Below, piece by piece: positions 59,788-64,000 of a stretch of DNA of 64,000 bases (position 1 is the stretch's first letter; each line of letters begins with the position of its first letter). The stretch is from Flavobacterium tistrianum (GTDB lineage: Bacteria > Bacteroidota > Bacteroidia > Flavobacteriales > Flavobacteriaceae): positions 62,001-126,000 of the forward strand of contig NZ_QJRH01000071.1 of assembly GCF_003254545.1 (NCBI RefSeq). Reading direction: 5' to 3'. Position numbers and translations under genes: made by a program. The notes below the pieces were generated by a model, which made no database searches, was not told the origin of the DNA, and worked only from the letters and a program-made list of their open reading frames with translations.

Positions 59788-61641
59788 CTATTCTAGTTCT
59801 AAAACCAAAGCCGATTTTGGTTCTAAAGTAATTTCAGAAGCTAAATCAAATGTTTTTCCTGTGATAACATCTTTTCCTGATTTTAAGTTTTTGATGTTTT
59901 CTTTGAAACGGTTTGTTTTTATAACCTGCTCTTTTGCATTGTTATTGAAAACTACCATTACCGTTTTAGCATCGGTATATCTGAAATATACATAAGTATT
60001 GTTTTCAGGAATATAATGTGTCATTTTTCCGAAATGAACTGCTTCGTTTGTTTTTCTCCAGTTGAATAATTTTGAAGAGAAATCAAAGAAAGCAGCTTGT
60101 TCTGCAGTTCTTCCTTCTTTTGTAAAAGCATTGTTTTTATCGCCAGCCCATCCGCCTGGAAAATCCTGACGAATATCGGCATCTCCGCCTTTACCTTTAT
60201 CGCCACCCATTCCGATTTCTGAACCGTAGTAAATCTGTGGAATTCCGCGAACGGTTGCCAATAAAGTCATAGCCAATTTATATTTAGGTAAATCGTATTT
60301 GAACTTTTCATTCATACGATCTGTATCATGATTTTCAGCAAAAACCAAAATGTTATTCGTGTTTGGATATAGAAAATCCATTGCAAAATTGTTGTAGAAT
60401 TTAATCAATCCGTTGTCCCAGCTTGGCTCATTTTCGTTGAAAGCAGAAGTAATCTGACTTTGAAGCGTAAAATCCATTACACTTGGAAGGTTCGAATTGT
60501 AGTTTTCGATTGCTCCAATTTTACTGTCTTTTTGCCAAAAAGCTAAATTCGCTTGATTGTGCATCCAGATTTCACCCACAATATTAAAGTTTGGGTATTC
60601 ATCTGTAATAGATTTTGCCCAATTTGCCATTGCCGTTTTATCTGAATAGTTATAAGTATCTACCCTGAATCCGTCAAGATTTGCAAATTCAATCCACCAA
60701 ATAGCATTTTGCGTTAAGTATTTTGCAACCAAAGGATTTCTAAGATTTAGGTCTGGCATTGAAGGTACAAACCAGCCATCAATACAAACTTCCTGATCGA
60801 TTTTTGACGCGTGAATATCTGTAATTACTTCACGTCTGTGGTGAGTTTGTGTGTAGTTTTCAAATTGGTTAAGCCATGATTTTGTTGGCAGATCTTTCAC
60901 CATCCAATGCGTAATTCCCCAGTGATTCGTTACATAATCCATAACCAGTTTCATGTTCTTTTTATGCATCTCTGCAGAAAGACGAGCGTAATCGTCATTC
61001 GTTCCGTAACGCGGATCAATTTTGTAAACATCAGATTGTCCGTAAGTATGATACGAATGCTGTTTGTCGTTGTCTTCGCATAAAGGCGTGCTCCAAATTG
61101 TGGTTGCGCCAAGAGACGAAATATAATCTAAGTTTTTGATGATTCCTTCAATATCTCCTCCGTGGCGTCCGCTTGGATCTTGACGGTTTGCTTTTTCAGT
61201 TAATGAAGCATCGCTATCGTTTTTCGGATTTCCGTTAGCAAAACGATCTGGCATGATTAAATAAATCAAATCCGATGCATCATAACTTTTTCGGTCGGCA
61301 GAATTGGCTCTTCTTTCTTTTAGAGCATATTTCTGAGTAAAAGCTACTTTATTTTTGTTTTTGAAAGAGAAAAGCAATTCAGAAGCTTTTACGTCTTTTG
61401 TATCGATGGTTACGAAAAGATAGTTTGGATTTTCTGTTTTTTCAACGTTTTTAATCACTACATTATTAGAAACTGAAGCTTCGTATTGTGCAATGTTTTT
61501 TCCGTAGAACATAATCTGTAGTTCCGAATTTTTCATTCCGGCATACCAAAATGGCGGTTCTACTTTTTGGATTTGCGCTTTCGCGGAAGCGGAAAACAAT
61601 AGAACGAGTAAAATTAATTTATAGAAATGATGGTTTTTCAT
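59788..61641 (-). CDS. GH13 neopullulanase/cyclomaltodextrinase-like amylase (SusA-like)
   Basis: A 617-residue exported enzyme with a signal peptide (MKNHHFYKLILLVLLFSASAKA). An N-terminal beta-sandwich domain (residues 25-115, VEPPFWYAGMKNSELQIMFYGKNI) is typical of SusA/neopullulanases. GH13 regions: I DYVTNH near 235, II DGFRVDTYNY near 324, III GEIWMH near 357, IV ENHDTDR near 435, with the C-terminal beta domain to 617. It acts in the periplasm on imported malto-oligosaccharides. It is between the GH13 lipoprotein and the GH97 enzyme on the same strand. Confidence 0.93.
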   Translation of the reverse strand: MKNHHFYKLILLVLLFSASAKAQIQKVEPPFWYAGMKNSELQIMFYGKNIAQYEASVSNNVVIKNVEKTENPNYLFVTIDTKDVKASELLFSFKNKNKVAFTQKYALKERRANSADRKSYDASDLIYLIMPDRFANGNPKNDSDASLTEKANRQDPSGRHGGDIEGIIKNLDYISSLGATTIWSTPLCEDNDKQHSYHTYGQSDVYKIDPRYGTNDDYARLSAEMHKKNMKLVMDYVTNHWGITHWMVKDLPTKSWLNQFENYTQTHHRREVITDIHASKIDQEVCIDGWFVPSMPDLNLRNPLVAKYLTQNAIWWIEFANLDGFRVDTYNYSDKTAMANWAKSITDEYPNFNIVGEIWMHNQANLAFWQKDSKIGAIENYNSNLPSVMDFTLQSQITSAFNENEPSWDNGLIKFYNNFAMDFLYPNTNNILVFAENHDTDRMNEKFKYDLPKYKLAMTLLATVRGIPQIYYGSEIGMGGDKGKGGDADIRQDFPGGWAGDKNNAFTKEGRTAEQAAFFDFSSKLFNWRKTNEAVHFGKMTHYIPENNTYVYFRYTDAKTVMVVFNNNAKEQVIKTNRFKENIKNLKSGKDVITGKTFDLASEITLEPKSALVLELE

Positions 61642-61671
61642 AGCGAGTAGAATTTAATTTTAATTCGATTT

Positions 61672-61795
61672 CCTGCAAGGTTTCTAAAACCTTGTAGGTA
61701 TGTTGAATATAAATATTTAGGAAACTTACAAGGTCTTGGAAACTTTGCAGGATTGATATGATATAATACCTAACAGGATTTTAAAACCTGTCAGG
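61672..61795. repeat. Pair of short palindromic repeats downstream of GH97
   Basis: IR1 61672-61698 has arms cctgcaaggtttc and ccttgtagg; IR2 61769-61795 has arms cctaacaggatttt and cctgtcagg. The gap holds no gene. Confidence 0.75.
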
Positions 61796-61813
61796 ATAAG
61801 CTTTTTACAATTT

Positions 61814-61854
61814 AAAAAAAAGACAAGTAATCTAGGGGGAAATTACTTGTCTTT
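61814..61854 (-). terminator. Terminator of the GH97 gene
   Basis: Arms AAAGACAAGTAAT and ATTACTTGTCTTT with a T run on the minus strand, just after the GH97 stop. Confidence 0.85.
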
Positions 61855-61862
61855 GAAAAAAA

Positions 61863-63983
<2,121 letters not shown>

Positions 63984-64000
63984 TTAGATTTTTAGGTGTA

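Overview
The window reads as chromosome from a Flavobacterium-like member of the Bacteroidota. The DNA is AT-rich. Many genes and all three tRNAs are preceded by the Bacteroidota -7 promoter box TAnnTTTG. The gene content is also typical of that group: GLPGLI protein, TonB-dependent receptors with carboxypeptidase-regulatory N-termini, a Sus-type glucan locus with GH97 and GH13 enzymes, a TonB-linked phytase, and a mevalonate pathway. Genes sit on both strands in short operons. Intergenic spaces are filled with several families of short palindromic repeats.

Layout. 1-3175 (minus): a restriction-modification operon with a small B3-like protein, a C5 cytosine methyltransferase, a putative endonuclease and the start of another gene cut by the window edge. 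3273-9937: an AsmA-like protein, thioredoxin, an M1 aminopeptidase and a DUF58 protein overlapping it. 9938-11119: no protein genes, but two tRNA-Asp genes with duplicated promoters, inside a repeat-rich stretch. 11120-16322: an AraC-type regulator followed by a TolC / HlyD / MFS tripartite efflux operon. 16625-24664: a HAD phosphatase, a small unknown protein, a methyltransferase, a secreted unknown protein, tRNA-Leu, an M20 dipeptidase, a DUF6624 protein, a saccharopine-dehydrogenase-like enzyme and DUF423. 24965-26569: PEP carboxykinase. 26627-30792: an XRE regulator divergent from a four-cysteine exported peptide, a GLPGLI protein and an outer-membrane receptor. This module lies between two near-identical terminators and is the best candidate for an undescribed system here. 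30894-34838: phytase and its presumed receptor. 35078-41985: a DUF4407 protein, PH-SHOCT, YjbR, DUF4260, GNAT, a cyclase, a 2-hydroxyacid dehydrogenase, HemW and RuvC. 42069-46235: a flippase-like protein with a GT2 glycosyltransferase, a lipoprotein, DUF456 and a DUF937-like protein. 46300-51698: a pseudouridine synthase, UbiA prenyltransferase, DUF502, mevalonate kinase, a toxin-antitoxin pair and diphosphomevalonate decarboxylase. 51809-57777: TspO, two tandem paralogues, a metallo-beta-lactamase-fold protein, a Crp-like regulator, a phosphatase, a flavoprotein and a GDPD. 57935-63977: two GH13 amylases and a GH97 alpha-glucosidase, the enzyme end of an alpha-glucan utilisation locus that probably continues beyond the window.

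Functional names come from motifs and remembered family features, not from a database search. Several starts were moved downstream of the longest open frame because the longer version begins inside a -7 promoter box or a repeat element.
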